64,000 nucleotides of DNA. Origin: DASRWT01 sp963748485. GTDB lineage: Bacteria > Methylomirabilota > Methylomirabilia > Rokubacteriales > CSP1-6. Of the stretch, positions 34,300-43,606 are shown one piece after another. A program made the position numbers and the translations under genes. The notes under the pieces are model-generated. The model was not told the origin of the DNA, made no database searches, and saw nothing but the letters and a program-made list of their open reading frames with translations. Position 1 is the stretch's first letter. Every line of letters begins with the position of its first letter. The DNA lies in NCBI GenBank assembly GCA_963748485.1, contig CAVVJF010000009.1, positions 744,001 to 808,000 of the forward strand. Reading direction: 5' to 3'.

Positions 34300-35844
34300 A
34301 TGCCGCCCAAGTCGCAAGCCGAGATCCTGGCGAAGCTCGTGGCCGACGTCGGCCTTTTCCAGGAAGCGGGCGGTGACGAGGTGTTCGCGCGCGTCGCCGT
34401 CGGCGATCACCAGGAAGTCCACCGCCTCCGGTCGGAGGCCTTCCGGCGCTACGTGGTCTCGTGCTACTTCCGGCAGGAGCACAAGGCCCCGGCCGTCCAG
34501 GCCGTGCTCGACGTCCTCGGCCTGCTCGAGGCGGCGGCGATGGTGCACGGGGATCGGGAAGCCGTCCATATCCGCCTCGCCGGCGGGCCCGACACCGTGT
34601 ACCTCGACCTGGTCGACCCGAGCTGGCGGATCGTCGAGATCACGACCCAGCGGTGGCGGGTGATCGCGAAGGCGCCCGTGAACTTTCGCCGGGCGAAGGG
34701 GATGCTCGCGCTCCCGCTTCCCGTGCCCGGGGCCTCACTGGAGACGCTCCGCACCTTCACCCGCCTCCCCTGGGAGGTGTGGCCGCTGGTGGTCGGCTGG
34801 CTGGTGGGGGCCCTCAACCCCGGCGGGCCGTATCCCGTCCTCACCTTGATGGGCGAGCACGGCGCGGGGAAGTCGACCCTGGCGCGCGTGCTGCGGGCGC
34901 TCATCGACCCGAGCAGCGTGCCGGTGCGCGCCGAGCCCAAGGAAGAGCAGGACCTCATGATCGCCGCGAATAACGGCTGGGTGGTGGCCTACGACAACCT
35001 GTCCCACCTCGAGCCGTGGCTCTCCGATGCGCTCTCGCGCCTGGCCACCGGCACCGGCTTCGGGACGCGGCGCCTGTACACCGACGCCGAGGAGATGTTG
35101 TTCTCGGCCTGCCGGCCGATCATCGTGAACGGGATCGAGGAGATCGTCACCCGCCCCGATCTCCTCGACCGCGCCATCCTCGTCTCGCTGCCCCCGTTCC
35201 ATGACGCCGACCGCCTCACGGAGAGCGAGTTCTGGGAGCGCTTCGATCGACTGCGGCCTGTGCTCCTGGGGGCGCTCTGTGATGCCGTCGTCGTCGCCCT
35301 CCGGAACCGCAGCCTGGTCACGCTCGAGCGGATGCCGCGCATGGCCGACTTTGCCGTCTGGGTGCACGCGGCCGAGGCCGAGCGGGGGCTGGGCTGGGAG
35401 CCCGGGACCTTCCTCCAGGCCTATCAGGACAACCGGGCCGAGTCCCACGAGCTGGCCGTCGATGCCTCGCTGGTGGGTCCGCCCCTGCGCGAGTTCGTCG
35501 CGAAGGAGCCGACCGGCGAGTGGGTGGGGACGGCGCGGGCGCTCCTGGACCAGCTCGCCGGCCTCGTGGACGAGACGACGCGCCGGCAACGGGGCTGGCC
35601 CAAGTCCCCGCGCGGGCTCAGTGGCGCCCTGAAGCGGCTGGCGCCCCCGCTGCGGGCCCTGGGGATCGACGTGACCCTCGGCGAGCGGCAACCCGACCGC
35701 CAGCGGACCCGGCTGGTTCGAGTACGCAGAGTAGGGGGACAACCGTCCGAACCGTCCGAACCGTCCAGACCGGCTCCGGCTTCGGACGATCAGGACGGTT
35801 CGGACGATCTTCCCCCTACTCTCCGGGGTGAGGGTCGCCCATGA
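34300..35844 (+). CDS. P-loop ATPase, putative replication helicase/primase-type protein
   Basis: 514 aa from ATG 34300; the open frame extends upstream inside the previous gene. Walker A G-E-H-G-A-G-K-S-T-L-A-R lies at 185-196 (Lys191), with Walker B-like V-V-A-Y-D-N-L-S, sensor-like P-I-I-V-N-G-I-E-E-I and R-P-D-L-L-D-R-A. This order resembles the superfamily 3/DUF927-like ATPases used for replication by satellites and plasmids. The N-terminal 180 residues could be a primase or DNA-binding part. The last ~30 residues are encoded by the repeat array at 35728-35822. It is the only candidate replication enzyme of the element. Confidence 0.65.
   Translation: MPPKSQAEILAKLVADVGLFQEAGGDEVFARVAVGDHQEVHRLRSEAFRRYVVSCYFRQEHKAPAVQAVLDVLGLLEAAAMVHGDREAVHIRLAGGPDTVYLDLVDPSWRIVEITTQRWRVIAKAPVNFRRAKGMLALPLPVPGASLETLRTFTRLPWEVWPLVVGWLVGALNPGGPYPVLTLMGEHGAGKSTLARVLRALIDPSSVPVRAEPKEEQDLMIAANNGWVVAYDNLSHLEPWLSDALSRLATGTGFGTRRLYTDAEEMLFSACRPIIVNGIEEIVTRPDLLDRAILVSLPPFHDADRLTESEFWERFDRLRPVLLGALCDAVVVALRNRSLVTLERMPRMADFAVWVHAAEAERGLGWEPGTFLQAYQDNRAESHELAVDASLVGPPLREFVAKEPTGEWVGTARALLDQLAGLVDETTRRQRGWPKSPRGLSGALKRLAPPLRALGIDVTLGERQPDRQRTRLVRVRRVGGQPSEPSEPSRPAPASDDQDGSDDLPPTLRGEGRP
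35728..35822. repeat. Nested repeat array, candidate replication origin
   Basis: An 11-bp perfect inverted repeat (AGAGTAGGGGG at 35728-35738, CCCCCTACTCT at 35812-35822) encloses three tandem 9-bp units AACCGTCCG/AACCGTCCG/AACCGTCCA (35741-35767) and inverted partners (TTCGGACGA, GGACGGTTCGGACGA at 35780-35807). It sits in the 3' end of the ATPase gene, where iteron origins often lie. Confidence 0.6.
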
Positions 35845-36236
35845 CGCCGGAAGAAGTCGTGGCGAAGTTCCTCGCCGCCGGGGCCAAGTTGATCCCGGGC
35901 TTCGGCTTCCACGGCATCCCGCCGGAGCTCAAGCCCTTGTACGAGGAGCACCGGCGCGCCATCTCCAAGCTGTTCCAGCGCGACCGGGAGCGGTGGAACG
36001 TCCTCGAGGCGCGCTACCGGGCCCTCCTCCGCCAGGCCTTCGGCCTGGTGGCCGAGGGGCCCGACCCCTCGGTGGCCGACTGCACGAGCGTCCTCGACGA
36101 GGTGGCCGTGATCGTCGACGAGCTCGGGGTGAAGAAGACGGATCGCCTCCGCGCCGAGGAGATCGAGCGGTGGAAGCGACTGGAGAAGCGCTGCCCGCTC
36201 TGTGGCGGGCCCATCCATGAGGAGGAGCCCACATGA
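35841..36236 (+). CDS. Hypothetical protein of the element
   Basis: 131 aa, ATG overlapping the ATPase stop. It is helical and charged, with a C-terminal C-P-L-C-G-G-P-I-H that could be half of a metal site. No family is recognised. The stop overlaps the next ATG (ATGA), so it belongs to the coupled operon. Confidence 0.6.
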   Translation: MTPEEVVAKFLAAGAKLIPGFGFHGIPPELKPLYEEHRRAISKLFQRDRERWNVLEARYRALLRQAFGLVAEGPDPSVADCTSVLDEVAVIVDELGVKKTDRLRAEEIERWKRLEKRCPLCGGPIHEEEPT

Positions 36237-36544
36237 ACGGCTTGACCCTCCGCGAGACCTTCGACGCGACCGTGGCTGTCCTCGAGGAGGTCCGCGCCGA
36301 GCAGCACCGCCTGGTGGACCGCGAGAACGCGGGCGAGGACCTCCCCCAGGAGCTGCGCGCGTGCCAGATCGCCTGGCCGGCCATCCTCGCCAAGTGGGAG
36401 CTCTTGCGATACGCCCAGGAGCACCCCGACGAGCTCACGCCCGCCGAGCTCGGCATCCTGCTCGCCTGGCTGCACGGCAATCTGGTGGCCCTCCGGGAGG
36501 CGCTGGCCGGGCGGCAGCCCCTCATTGATCCACGCGAGAACTGA
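36233..36544 (+). CDS. Hypothetical protein of the element
   Basis: 103 aa, ATG overlapping the upstream stop. Predicted all-helical (F-D-A-T-V-A-V-L-E-E-V-R-A-E-Q-H-R-L; L-G-I-L-L-A-W-L-H-G-N-L-V). No motif or close family is seen. Confidence 0.55.
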   Translation: MNGLTLRETFDATVAVLEEVRAEQHRLVDRENAGEDLPQELRACQIAWPAILAKWELLRYAQEHPDELTPAELGILLAWLHGNLVALREALAGRQPLIDPREN

Positions 36545-36593
36545 CCGAGGAGTGAACGTGCGACGGCCCCCAGGGCCCGAAGGAGCACGACCC

Positions 36594-36884
36594 ATGACCG
36601 ACGATCCCGTGCGCGCGGCCATACGGCAGCTGGACACCACGTACACCGATGGGATGCGCACGCTGTGCGCGGGCCTGCACGAGCTGAAGACCACGCTCGA
36701 CGAGCTGGCCCGCGAGAGCACCGAGGTGAGGAACGTGACCCGCGCGCACGCGCACGTGCTGAGCGAGGTGCTCACCGAGCTCGCCCAGGCCGTGCTCGCT
36801 GAAGACCACGCCCGAGCCCAGGAACTGGCCCGCGCCATCCTCGATGCGCGGGCCATCCTCGATGCGCGGGCCACCACCCCGTAA
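36594..36884 (+). CDS. Hypothetical coiled-coil protein of the element
   Basis: 96 aa from ATG 36594, chosen for its AAGGAG; the open frame begins at 36525. The product is a likely coiled coil (L-H-E-L-K-T-T-L-D-E-L-A-R-E-S-T-E-V) and ends with a duplicated A-I-L-D-A-R-A-I-L-D-A-R, from an 18-bp tandem repeat near 36840-36872. The stop overlaps the HNH start (TAATG). Confidence 0.55.
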   Translation: MTDDPVRAAIRQLDTTYTDGMRTLCAGLHELKTTLDELARESTEVRNVTRAHAHVLSEVLTELAQAVLAEDHARAQELARAILDARAILDARATTP

Positions 36885-37231
36885 TGCCTAACGCGGCCCC
36901 GCGCCCGTGCCGCGAGCCCGGCTGTCCCGCGCTCGTGCACGGGCGTGCGGGCCGCTGTCCCCAGCATGCGCGTCCGAAAGCGCCCGGCGCCCGGGACTGG
37001 TACCGCGCCCGCGGTGGGATGTTCTGGTTCGGCCTGCGTCGCACCGTGCGCGAGCGGCAAGGGCCCTGCTGCCCCGAGTGCCAGGCTGAGGGCGTGCTCA
37101 CGCCGTGGACGGAGGTGCACCACATCGTCCCGCTGAAGGACGGCGGGGCGAACGAGGTCGCCAATCTGGTCGGGTTGTGCAAGTCGCATCACTCCGCGCA
37201 TACCGCGCGGGAGCGGCGCGGCGCGCCGTGA
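36884..37231 (+). CDS. HNH endonuclease
   Basis: 115 aa. The N-terminus holds a Cys/His cluster (C-R-E-P-G-C-P-A-L-V-H ... C-P-Q-H-A), followed by the HNH core: C-C-P-E-C-Q-A-E-G, V-H-H-I-V-P-L-K-D-G-G, N-L-V-G-L-C-K-S-H-H-S. This is the small phage-type HNH protein that often stands near capsid and terminase genes and takes part in genome packaging. Here no terminase is present, so it may work with helper terminase or cut competing DNA. Confidence 0.85.
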   Translation: MPNAAPRPCREPGCPALVHGRAGRCPQHARPKAPGARDWYRARGGMFWFGLRRTVRERQGPCCPECQAEGVLTPWTEVHHIVPLKDGGANEVANLVGLCKSHHSAHTARERRGAP

Positions 37232-37473
37232 CCACGATGACGCCGGATCATCCACGCTGGTCGACCTTCGCCGGGCGCGTAGCAGATGTCTACTATCGGG
37301 CCGAGCAAGAGGGCGCCGGCTGCCAGGAGACGCTGGCCATGACCGGCGCGGTGCTGGAGACCTTGCCGAACGTGGAGGTGGCCGCCTCGCTCGCTGTGCT
37401 GCAGGCCGGCGGATGCCGCTGCGATTGCGACGTCGTCAACCTCGTCGTCCTGCCTTGGCTCCTCGGCGAGTGA
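37228..37473 (+). CDS. Small Cys-containing protein, hypothetical
   Basis: 81 aa from GTG 37228, overlapping the HNH stop (GTGA). It ends with G-G-C-R-C-D-C-D-V-V-N-L-V-V-L-P-W-L-L-G, a Cys-rich turn that recalls small DUF2695-like proteins, though the match is weak. The 203 bases that follow (37474-37676) hold no gene. Confidence 0.5.
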   Translation: MTTMTPDHPRWSTFAGRVADVYYRAEQEGAGCQETLAMTGAVLETLPNVEVAASLAVLQAGGCRCDCDVVNLVVLPWLLGE

Positions 37474-37676
37474 CGCCGAATAACCGATAGGTTAGTACCC
37501 AGCCAACGCTTTTCGGCCGATCGCCCCGCCAATTTGGCGTCCCGCAGTCTCGCGCGCAGGAATTAACTCGCGTGGAGGGTAAAGGCACCCCGCCCAGGGG
37601 CCGTCCCCCCCACCGCTCGCCCCTTGCCGACGCCCACCCCCCAGGGCTAGACTCGCCGGGACCCCGAGGAGGGCCG

Positions 37677-37886
37677 ATGCCCGAGGAGCCGTGGCTCGCG
37701 GCGAAGGAGATCGCCCGCCGGGAAGGCGTGACCCGGGAGACCGTGTGGCGCTGGGTCGACAAGGGCCTCATCGAGGTCCGCCGGCGGGGACCCAAGACCG
37801 GCGTCAGGATGCGCTTCCGGTCCGCCCTCGAGGTGAAGCAGCGGACGCGCACGAAGCAGAACCAGTACGGCGAGCTCACCGACTAG
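37677..37886 (+). CDS. Small helix-turn-helix protein
   Basis: 69 aa from ATG 37677, with GAGGAGGG upstream. It has a MerR/excisionase-type HTH: W-L-A-A-K-E-I-A-R-R-E-G-V-T-R-E-T-V-W-R followed by a wing (G-L-I-E-V-R-R-R-G-P). This is the second HTH protein of the element; lying just before the capsid promoter region, it may control late expression. It also resembles short terminase-small-subunit-like DNA binders. Confidence 0.7.
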   Translation: MPEEPWLAAKEIARREGVTRETVWRWVDKGLIEVRRRGPKTGVRMRFRSALEVKQRTRTKQNQYGELTD

Positions 37887-37977
37887 ACCGGCGGCGTCGC
37901 AGGCGAAGGGCGGTATCGACTCCGTCTAGGTGGCCAACTACAAAAGTCGATCCGGCATTGCTCGGACTGCGGCAGTC

Positions 37978-38026
37978 GTCGCATCCCGTCGCACGCCTCG
38001 CGTCGCATCGCGTCGCATCGTGCGAC
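37978..38026. repeat. GTCGCAT repeat cluster upstream of the capsid gene
   Basis: Heptamers GTCGCAT at 37978, GTCGCAC at 37988, GTCGCAT at 38002 and 38012, and an inverted GTGCGAC at 38020-38026. They sit 55-105 bases before the capsid start in an otherwise gene-free 195-bp gap. They could be operator sites for an HTH protein, or a packaging or recognition site. Confidence 0.45.
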
Positions 38027-38081
38027 CCACCCGCTTGACGCGGGTTCCATCGGCTATCCTGCCCGCGAAAGGAGTCCCCCC

Positions 38082-39308
38082 ATGCCCAGCGACGTGAAGA
38101 CCCTCAAGGACCAGCTCGACGAGGTCCGCGCCCGGATGTACGAGATCGCTGACGGCGCCGCCGAGCAGGGCAACCGCGGCTTCACCGAGGCGGAGGATCG
38201 CGAGTTCTCCGCGCTCGAGCGCCAGGCGCGCGCGTACGTGCAGAAGCTCGAGGCCAGCAAGGAGCGCCAGCTCCCGGCGTTCGGCTCGGACGGCTTCCGC
38301 GCCATGATCCGGCCCGGCGCCGCCGACGGCAGCCTCCTCGCGGGCCCCGGGGTCAGCGCGGGCCAGGCCTTCGTGCGCTCGGACGAGTTCCGGGCGGTGC
38401 AGGCGCGGGGGCCCCTGTCCGGGCCGCGCGCGCCCATCGTGGTGGAGATCCAGGCGGCGACGCTCGTGAGCCCGACGACCGGCTGGCCGGCCACGACGCA
38501 GCTGCCGCCGGTCCCGCCCGCGGCGCCTCCGCGGATGCCGCGCGTCTCCGAGCTCTTCGCCCGCGCCACCGCGGAGGGCGGCAACGTGCCCTTCATCACC
38601 GATGCCTCCACGGGCACGGCGGCGCCGCAGACCGAGGCCGCCGCGAAGAGCGAGATCACCCTCGTCATGCCGGTGACGATCATGCCGGTGCGCACGATCG
38701 CCGGCCTCGCGAAGGTCTCCGACCAAAGCCTGGAGGACATCAGCGGCCTCGCCGCGTGGATCGACAACGTGCTCGGCACCAAGGTGTTCACCGAGCTCGA
38801 CCGCCAGGTGATCGCGGGCACCGGCACGGCGCCGCAGCTCCTCGGGCTGCTCAACGTCGTCGGCCGCACGGCGGACTACGCGATGCCGGGCACGGGCTCC
38901 GACCCGGCCACGGCGATCCTGCACCAGATCCTCGCCGTGGAGGCGGCCAGCGGCTTCGCGGTCGATGCCGTCGTGTTGGCGCCCAACGTCTACGAGGCGC
39001 TCCTGAACCTGAAGGCCACGACGAGCGGCACGTATCTCAGCGGCGCGCCCATCAGCTCGAGCCCGATGACGCTCCTCTGGGGCCGGACGCTGGTCTACTC
39101 GCCGGCGCTCGCCGCGGGCACGGCGCTGGTCGGCAGCTTCAAGTCGGGCGCGGCCCTCTTCGTGAAGGGCGGGCTGCGCCTGGCCATGACGAACGCGGAC
39201 GCCACCGACTTCCAGGCCAACGTCTCGACGGTGCGCGCGGAAGTGCGCGCGGCCCTCGCCACCTGGGTGCCGAAGGCCTTCGGCCTGGTCACCGCGCTCG
39301 CGGCGTAG
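38082..39308 (+). CDS. HK97-fold phage major capsid protein
   Basis: 408 aa, ATG 38082 with AAAGGAG. Residues 1-65 form a coiled-coil scaffold (delta) domain (L-K-D-Q-L-D-E-V-R-A-R-M-Y-E-I-A). From ~110 the HK97 fold follows: V-S-E-L-F-A-R-A-T-A-E-G-G-N-V-P, a K-V-S-D-Q-S-L-E-D-I spine-helix entry, L-D-R-Q-V-I-A-G-T-G-T-A-P-Q-L-L-G-L, V-L-A-P-N-V-Y-E-A-L-L-N-L-K and the terminal P-loop (F-Q-A-N-V-S-T-V-R-A-E-V-R-A). No protease gene is nearby, though the delta domain normally needs one, so maturation may use a helper protease. The N-terminal scaffold domain argues against an encapsulin. Confidence 0.88.
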   Translation: MPSDVKTLKDQLDEVRARMYEIADGAAEQGNRGFTEAEDREFSALERQARAYVQKLEASKERQLPAFGSDGFRAMIRPGAADGSLLAGPGVSAGQAFVRSDEFRAVQARGPLSGPRAPIVVEIQAATLVSPTTGWPATTQLPPVPPAAPPRMPRVSELFARATAEGGNVPFITDASTGTAAPQTEAAAKSEITLVMPVTIMPVRTIAGLAKVSDQSLEDISGLAAWIDNVLGTKVFTELDRQVIAGTGTAPQLLGLLNVVGRTADYAMPGTGSDPATAILHQILAVEAASGFAVDAVVLAPNVYEALLNLKATTSGTYLSGAPISSSPMTLLWGRTLVYSPALAAGTALVGSFKSGAALFVKGGLRLAMTNADATDFQANVSTVRAEVRAALATWVPKAFGLVTALAA

Positions 39309-39432
39309 TCTCCGGGTCGTGGCGTCGTGCGCTCGCCTGCGAATGCTCTGAGCCAGCGCGGGGGCGGGCCGGGGGCGCCGCGGCGGCGGGGCGGTCGCCG
39401 GGACGCATGGCCCGGCGGCCGCCTCGCTGTTC

Positions 39433-39687
39433 CTATCCGCCCGTCCGCGGGGCCAGCGTGAGGAGCTCCTCGGCGAGGCCCTCGAGCGCCTCGCACCGCG
39501 CCGCCAGCCACAGGCCGCGCCCGCCCTGGCCATCGTCAGCCCAGTCCCAGTCGTCGACGTCGCGGCAGAACCCCTTCACGGCCAGGGCGAGCGCCGCGGC
39601 CTTGGTGTTCATCGCGTTCGCGGTATCGACTTCGTCGACGCGGGTGACGCGCTCTTCGGGGGTGAGGCGATCGATCGGGTGGCGCAT
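39433..39687 (-). CDS. Small hypothetical protein at the right end of the element
   Basis: 84 aa, ATG 39687 with GGAGGAGG. It is charged, with W-D-W-A-D-D-G-Q-G-G-R-G-L and a helical C-terminus. It is the only rightmost gene on the minus strand. Position between capsid and attR suggests an element-specific regulator or accessory gene. No family is recognised. Confidence 0.5.
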   Translation of the reverse strand: MRHPIDRLTPEERVTRVDEVDTANAMNTKAAALALAVKGFCRDVDDWDWADDGQGGRGLWLAARCEALEGLAEELLTLAPRTGG

Positions 39688-39708
39688 GGTGGATCCTCCT
39701 CCGGTGAG

Positions 39709-39735
39709 CTGTGCCATGGCTGTGCCATGGAAACG
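39709..39735 (+). repeat. Sub-terminal repeat, right copy (candidate integrase arm site)
   Basis: CTGTGCCATGGCTGTGCCAT then GGAAACG; partner of 32012-32037 with one extra G. It lies 44 bp inside attR. Confidence 0.5.
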
Positions 39736-39738
39736 ACG

Positions 39739-39778
39739 ACGGGCTTCGGAGACACTCTCCGAAGCCCGTGATTTTGTT
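39739..39778 (+). terminator. Rho-independent terminator at the right end of the element
   Basis: Perfect 14-bp stem ACGGGCTTCGGAGA / TCTCCGAAGCCCGT with a CAC loop, followed by GATTTTGTTT. Oriented for + strand transcripts; it ends the capsid transcript just before the tRNA. Confidence 0.8.
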
Positions 39779-39855
<77 letters not shown>

Positions 39856-39942
39856 GTGACGAACGTCAATCTACCCGAGCGAGGGGGGCGCGTCAAGCCC
39901 CCGGCTAGGATGGCGTCAAGCGCGGTTGCGAGAGGGCGAAGT

Positions 39943-40296
39943 CTAGTTCTCGATCCCTCGCGGCGGACCGCCCCACTCCACGGCGAAGCCGACGCCGGCC
40001 GCGCCGCTGCTCTCGGGATCCGCGGCGCCGCGTGAGCCCGACGGCACACTTGGCGCCGTCCACCCAGCCGCGCCCATTCGTCCGGTTCCCGTGGACTTCG
40101 AAAGGCCGGGAATGAACCCCGGCTTGTGAGGCACGGCCGGCTGCGATGGGCGAAGATCGCGGTCGGGCAACGGGGGCGCCGGCCGCTCCGGCTTTAACGG
40201 CGGATTCTTCATCTCGAGCGGCTGCGCAAGCGCCGGAAGCCCGGAGCCGAGGGCTGCGGCGAGGATGAGCATGGTCACGACGAATCGGTTGGTCAT
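39943..40296 (-). CDS. Secreted Pro-rich hypothetical protein
   Basis: 117 aa, ATG 40296 with GGAGG. A signal peptide is visible (V-V-T-M-L-I-L-A-A-A-L-G-S-G-L-P-A-L-A-Q). The mature part is Pro/Gly/Ser-rich (P-P-L-K-P-E-R-P-A-P-P-L-P) without recognised domains. It is isolated, just outside the integrated element. Confidence 0.55.
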   Translation of the reverse strand: MTNRFVVTMLILAAALGSGLPALAQPLEMKNPPLKPERPAPPLPDRDLRPSQPAVPHKPGFIPGLSKSTGTGRMGAAGWTAPSVPSGSRGAADPESSGAAGVGFAVEWGGPPRGIEN

Positions 40297-40418
40297 GGCG
40301 ATGATTCCTCCTCTCTGACCCCCATGACTGTGCAGTATGCGTGCCGTAAGAAACAATGGGGAGATGAATGAAGTCCGCTACTTACGGCGGAAATTTCTAC
40401 TCGATTGACTTGCCGGGG

Positions 40419-40490
40419 CGAGTCTTACCGGTAGATCGGCGAGTCTTACCGGGAGATCCTGGACCCCCCTCTCCCTGAGGGGAGAGGGGG
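40419..40490. repeat. Tandem 20-mer and GC hairpin
   Basis: GCGAGTCTTACCGG(T/G)AGATC occurs twice in tandem (from 40419 and 40439), followed by a hairpin CCCCTCTCC-CTGA-GGGGAGAGGGG (40466-40490). The hairpin lies 12 bases after the minus-strand glycosyltransferase stop and may help end its transcript, but there is no T run. Similar CCCTC/GAGGG palindromes occur at 52141-52202 and 55162-55213. Confidence 0.5.
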
Positions 40491-40501
40491 TGGACAGAGG
40501 A

Positions 40502-42022
40502 CTAGGCGAGCGGGGAGGGGGAGCGCTGGCGCAGGCGGGCGCTCACGCGGTCCGTCTTGGCCGCTTCGTAGCGACCCGTCCGCCAGAGACTCCACAGCAC
40601 ACGCCACGCGGCGCGCGTCGCCAGGAGCCAATACGTCTGACACCGGAAGGTGCCGAGGAACTTCTCCTTGAAACTCTTCCGCTTGAGATCGACCGCGCGC
40701 GGCAAGTACGGCCGCAGCTCCTCGATGAGAGTCTGCGTGACGATACCTCCGACCCACACCGTGAGCAGCAGCGAGAAGGTCGGGGCGCCAATGCCCAGAT
40801 AGAACAGCGCGGGCGCCTCAGCGCGGTACTGATAGGCCAGGTACCAGCCGAGCCAGCCCGTGAAGGGGTAGATCAGGGCGGCCACGGGCCACTCGATCGC
40901 CTTGTTGCCGACATGGCGAATGAGCTGCGCCAGGTTGTAGGCGTTCGGCTGCGCCCGCCGGACCGCGCGGAGGAACGGCACGTCATCGAGCACGCCCAGG
41001 TACCAGCGCGCATTCTGGCGGATCACCTTCTCGGTGGTCTCGGGCAAGTCCGTCAGCTCGAGCATCGGCATGGCCTCGATGAGGATGCCACGGGCGCCCA
41101 GCGCGTAGCCGAGCGTGGAGTCCTCGGTGGCCCCCGAGGTCGGAAATCCGCCGACCGCCTGGAGCGCGTCGAGCCGCACGAACTGGTTGTGGCCCAGGCA
41201 GATCTGCGACCGGCGGAAGCAGAACTCGAAGAGCGGCCGCGTCGCGCGGCCCAGCCGCGGCCAGCGCGCGGCGAAGCGCTCGAAAATGCGGATCCGCTTG
41301 ACCTCGTTGATGAGGCGCGCGATGGACACGCGGATGAAGATGGACGACTGCTGGATGGCGCAGATGCGGCCCCGGATGTCGAGACGGTCGTAGTTGGCGA
41401 GGGACAGCGGGATGCCCTGATAGGCGCGCGCGCCGGGACCGATGAGCTCGCGATGGGCGATCCAGCGATAGGTATCGGGGTCGGGCACGGAGTCCGCGTC
41501 GCTCACTCCCACGAAGACCCGCGCGGGATCGTGGTCGGCGCCGAGCACCTCGCGCAGATGCTCGGGGCGCAGCGCCCAGTTGAGCTGCTGCGCTTTGCGC
41601 CCGGGACCCGGCATGACGAGATGGCTCAGCCGCTTCTGCTGATAGGGCGGCAAGCCGTCGCGCAGCCGCCGCACCAGCTCCCCCGTGCTCGCGCCCATAA
41701 GCGGATGCGGGTCCCGCTCTTCCTCTTCCTTGGTGACGACGACGACGTGCAGATGGCCGTGGGGATAGCGCGAGGCGACGAGCGCGCCCACCGTGCCGGC
41801 GATGTCCGGCTCCTGGTACGCGGGCACGAGGTGGAGGAACACCGGCGTCCCCGGGGTGCGCTCCAGCATCTCCTCGGTGGGCAGCGTGGGCACGCGCGCG
41901 TAGGACTCGCGGACGAAGCGCACGGTGGTGAGCATGCCCTTCCAGTCCAGCGACAGCTTGAAGGCGGCGCGCACGTTGATGGCGAGGGCGATGAGGAAGA
42001 GCGCGGGAAGGAGGTACTCCAT
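40502..42022 (-). CDS. Glycosyltransferase family 2, membrane-bound
   Basis: 506 aa, ATG 42022. One N-terminal helix is followed by a GT2 domain: V-F-L-H-L-V-P-A-Y-Q-E-P-D-I (nucleotide site), D-x-D-type V-G-V-S-D-A-D-S-V-P, acceptor region G-A-T-E-D-S-T-L-G, and the processive-type R-Q-N-A-R-W-Y-L-G motif. At least three C-terminal helices follow (W-P-V-A-A-L-I-Y-P-F-T-G-W, L-G-I-G-A-P-T-F-S-L-L-L). The Q-x-x-R-W-like signature suggests polysaccharide synthesis across the membrane. It is last gene of the ftsB-eno block, nine bases after the FtsB-like gene. Confidence 0.85.
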   Translation of the reverse strand: MEYLLPALFLIALAINVRAAFKLSLDWKGMLTTVRFVRESYARVPTLPTEEMLERTPGTPVFLHLVPAYQEPDIAGTVGALVASRYPHGHLHVVVVTKEEEERDPHPLMGASTGELVRRLRDGLPPYQQKRLSHLVMPGPGRKAQQLNWALRPEHLREVLGADHDPARVFVGVSDADSVPDPDTYRWIAHRELIGPGARAYQGIPLSLANYDRLDIRGRICAIQQSSIFIRVSIARLINEVKRIRIFERFAARWPRLGRATRPLFEFCFRRSQICLGHNQFVRLDALQAVGGFPTSGATEDSTLGYALGARGILIEAMPMLELTDLPETTEKVIRQNARWYLGVLDDVPFLRAVRRAQPNAYNLAQLIRHVGNKAIEWPVAALIYPFTGWLGWYLAYQYRAEAPALFYLGIGAPTFSLLLTVWVGGIVTQTLIEELRPYLPRAVDLKRKSFKEKFLGTFRCQTYWLLATRAAWRVLWSLWRTGRYEAAKTDRVSARLRQRSPSPLA

Positions 42023-42031
42023 GGCGTGGGA

Positions 42032-42309
42032 TCAGCCTCCGGGCGTGCTGGGCGGGAGCTTGAGGACCTTCTCGCCCGGCTTCACGAGGCCGAGGGCTTC
42101 CCGGGCGAGCTGTTCGATGTAGTCGGGATCGCTGCGCAGGCGGTCGATGGTCTTGGACAGCCGCCCCGTCTCCTCGCGCAGCGAGGCGATGTCACGCTCG
42201 AGGCTTTCCACCTCGCGCTTCATCTGCCCCACCTTCGCCAGACTCGATCCCCCGTAGCCGAGGAGAACGATGGCGGCAACGGCCATGAGCCCGCGGACAT
42301 GGCGCCCCC

Positions 42310-42313
<4 letters not shown>
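42032..42313 (-). CDS. ftsB: FtsB/DivIC-like septum formation protein
   Basis: 93 aa. A single N-terminal membrane helix (L-M-A-V-A-A-I-V-L-L-G-Y) is followed by a coiled coil (M-K-R-E-V-E-S-L-E-R-D-I-A-S-L-R-E-E-T) and D-P-D-Y-I-E-Q-L-A-R-E-A-L-G-L-V-K-P-G-E, the FtsB/DivIC ending. The ATG overlaps the eno stop (ATGA). Placement right after eno is the standard context for ftsB. Confidence 0.85.
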
Positions 42314-43602
<1,289 letters not shown>

Positions 43603-43606
43603 GGTG

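Noticed and set aside
38082..39308. Encapsulin nanocompartment instead of phage capsid
   Set aside because: The N-terminal coiled-coil scaffold domain, HNH neighbour and integrated-element context indicate a phage-type capsid; no cargo gene is present.
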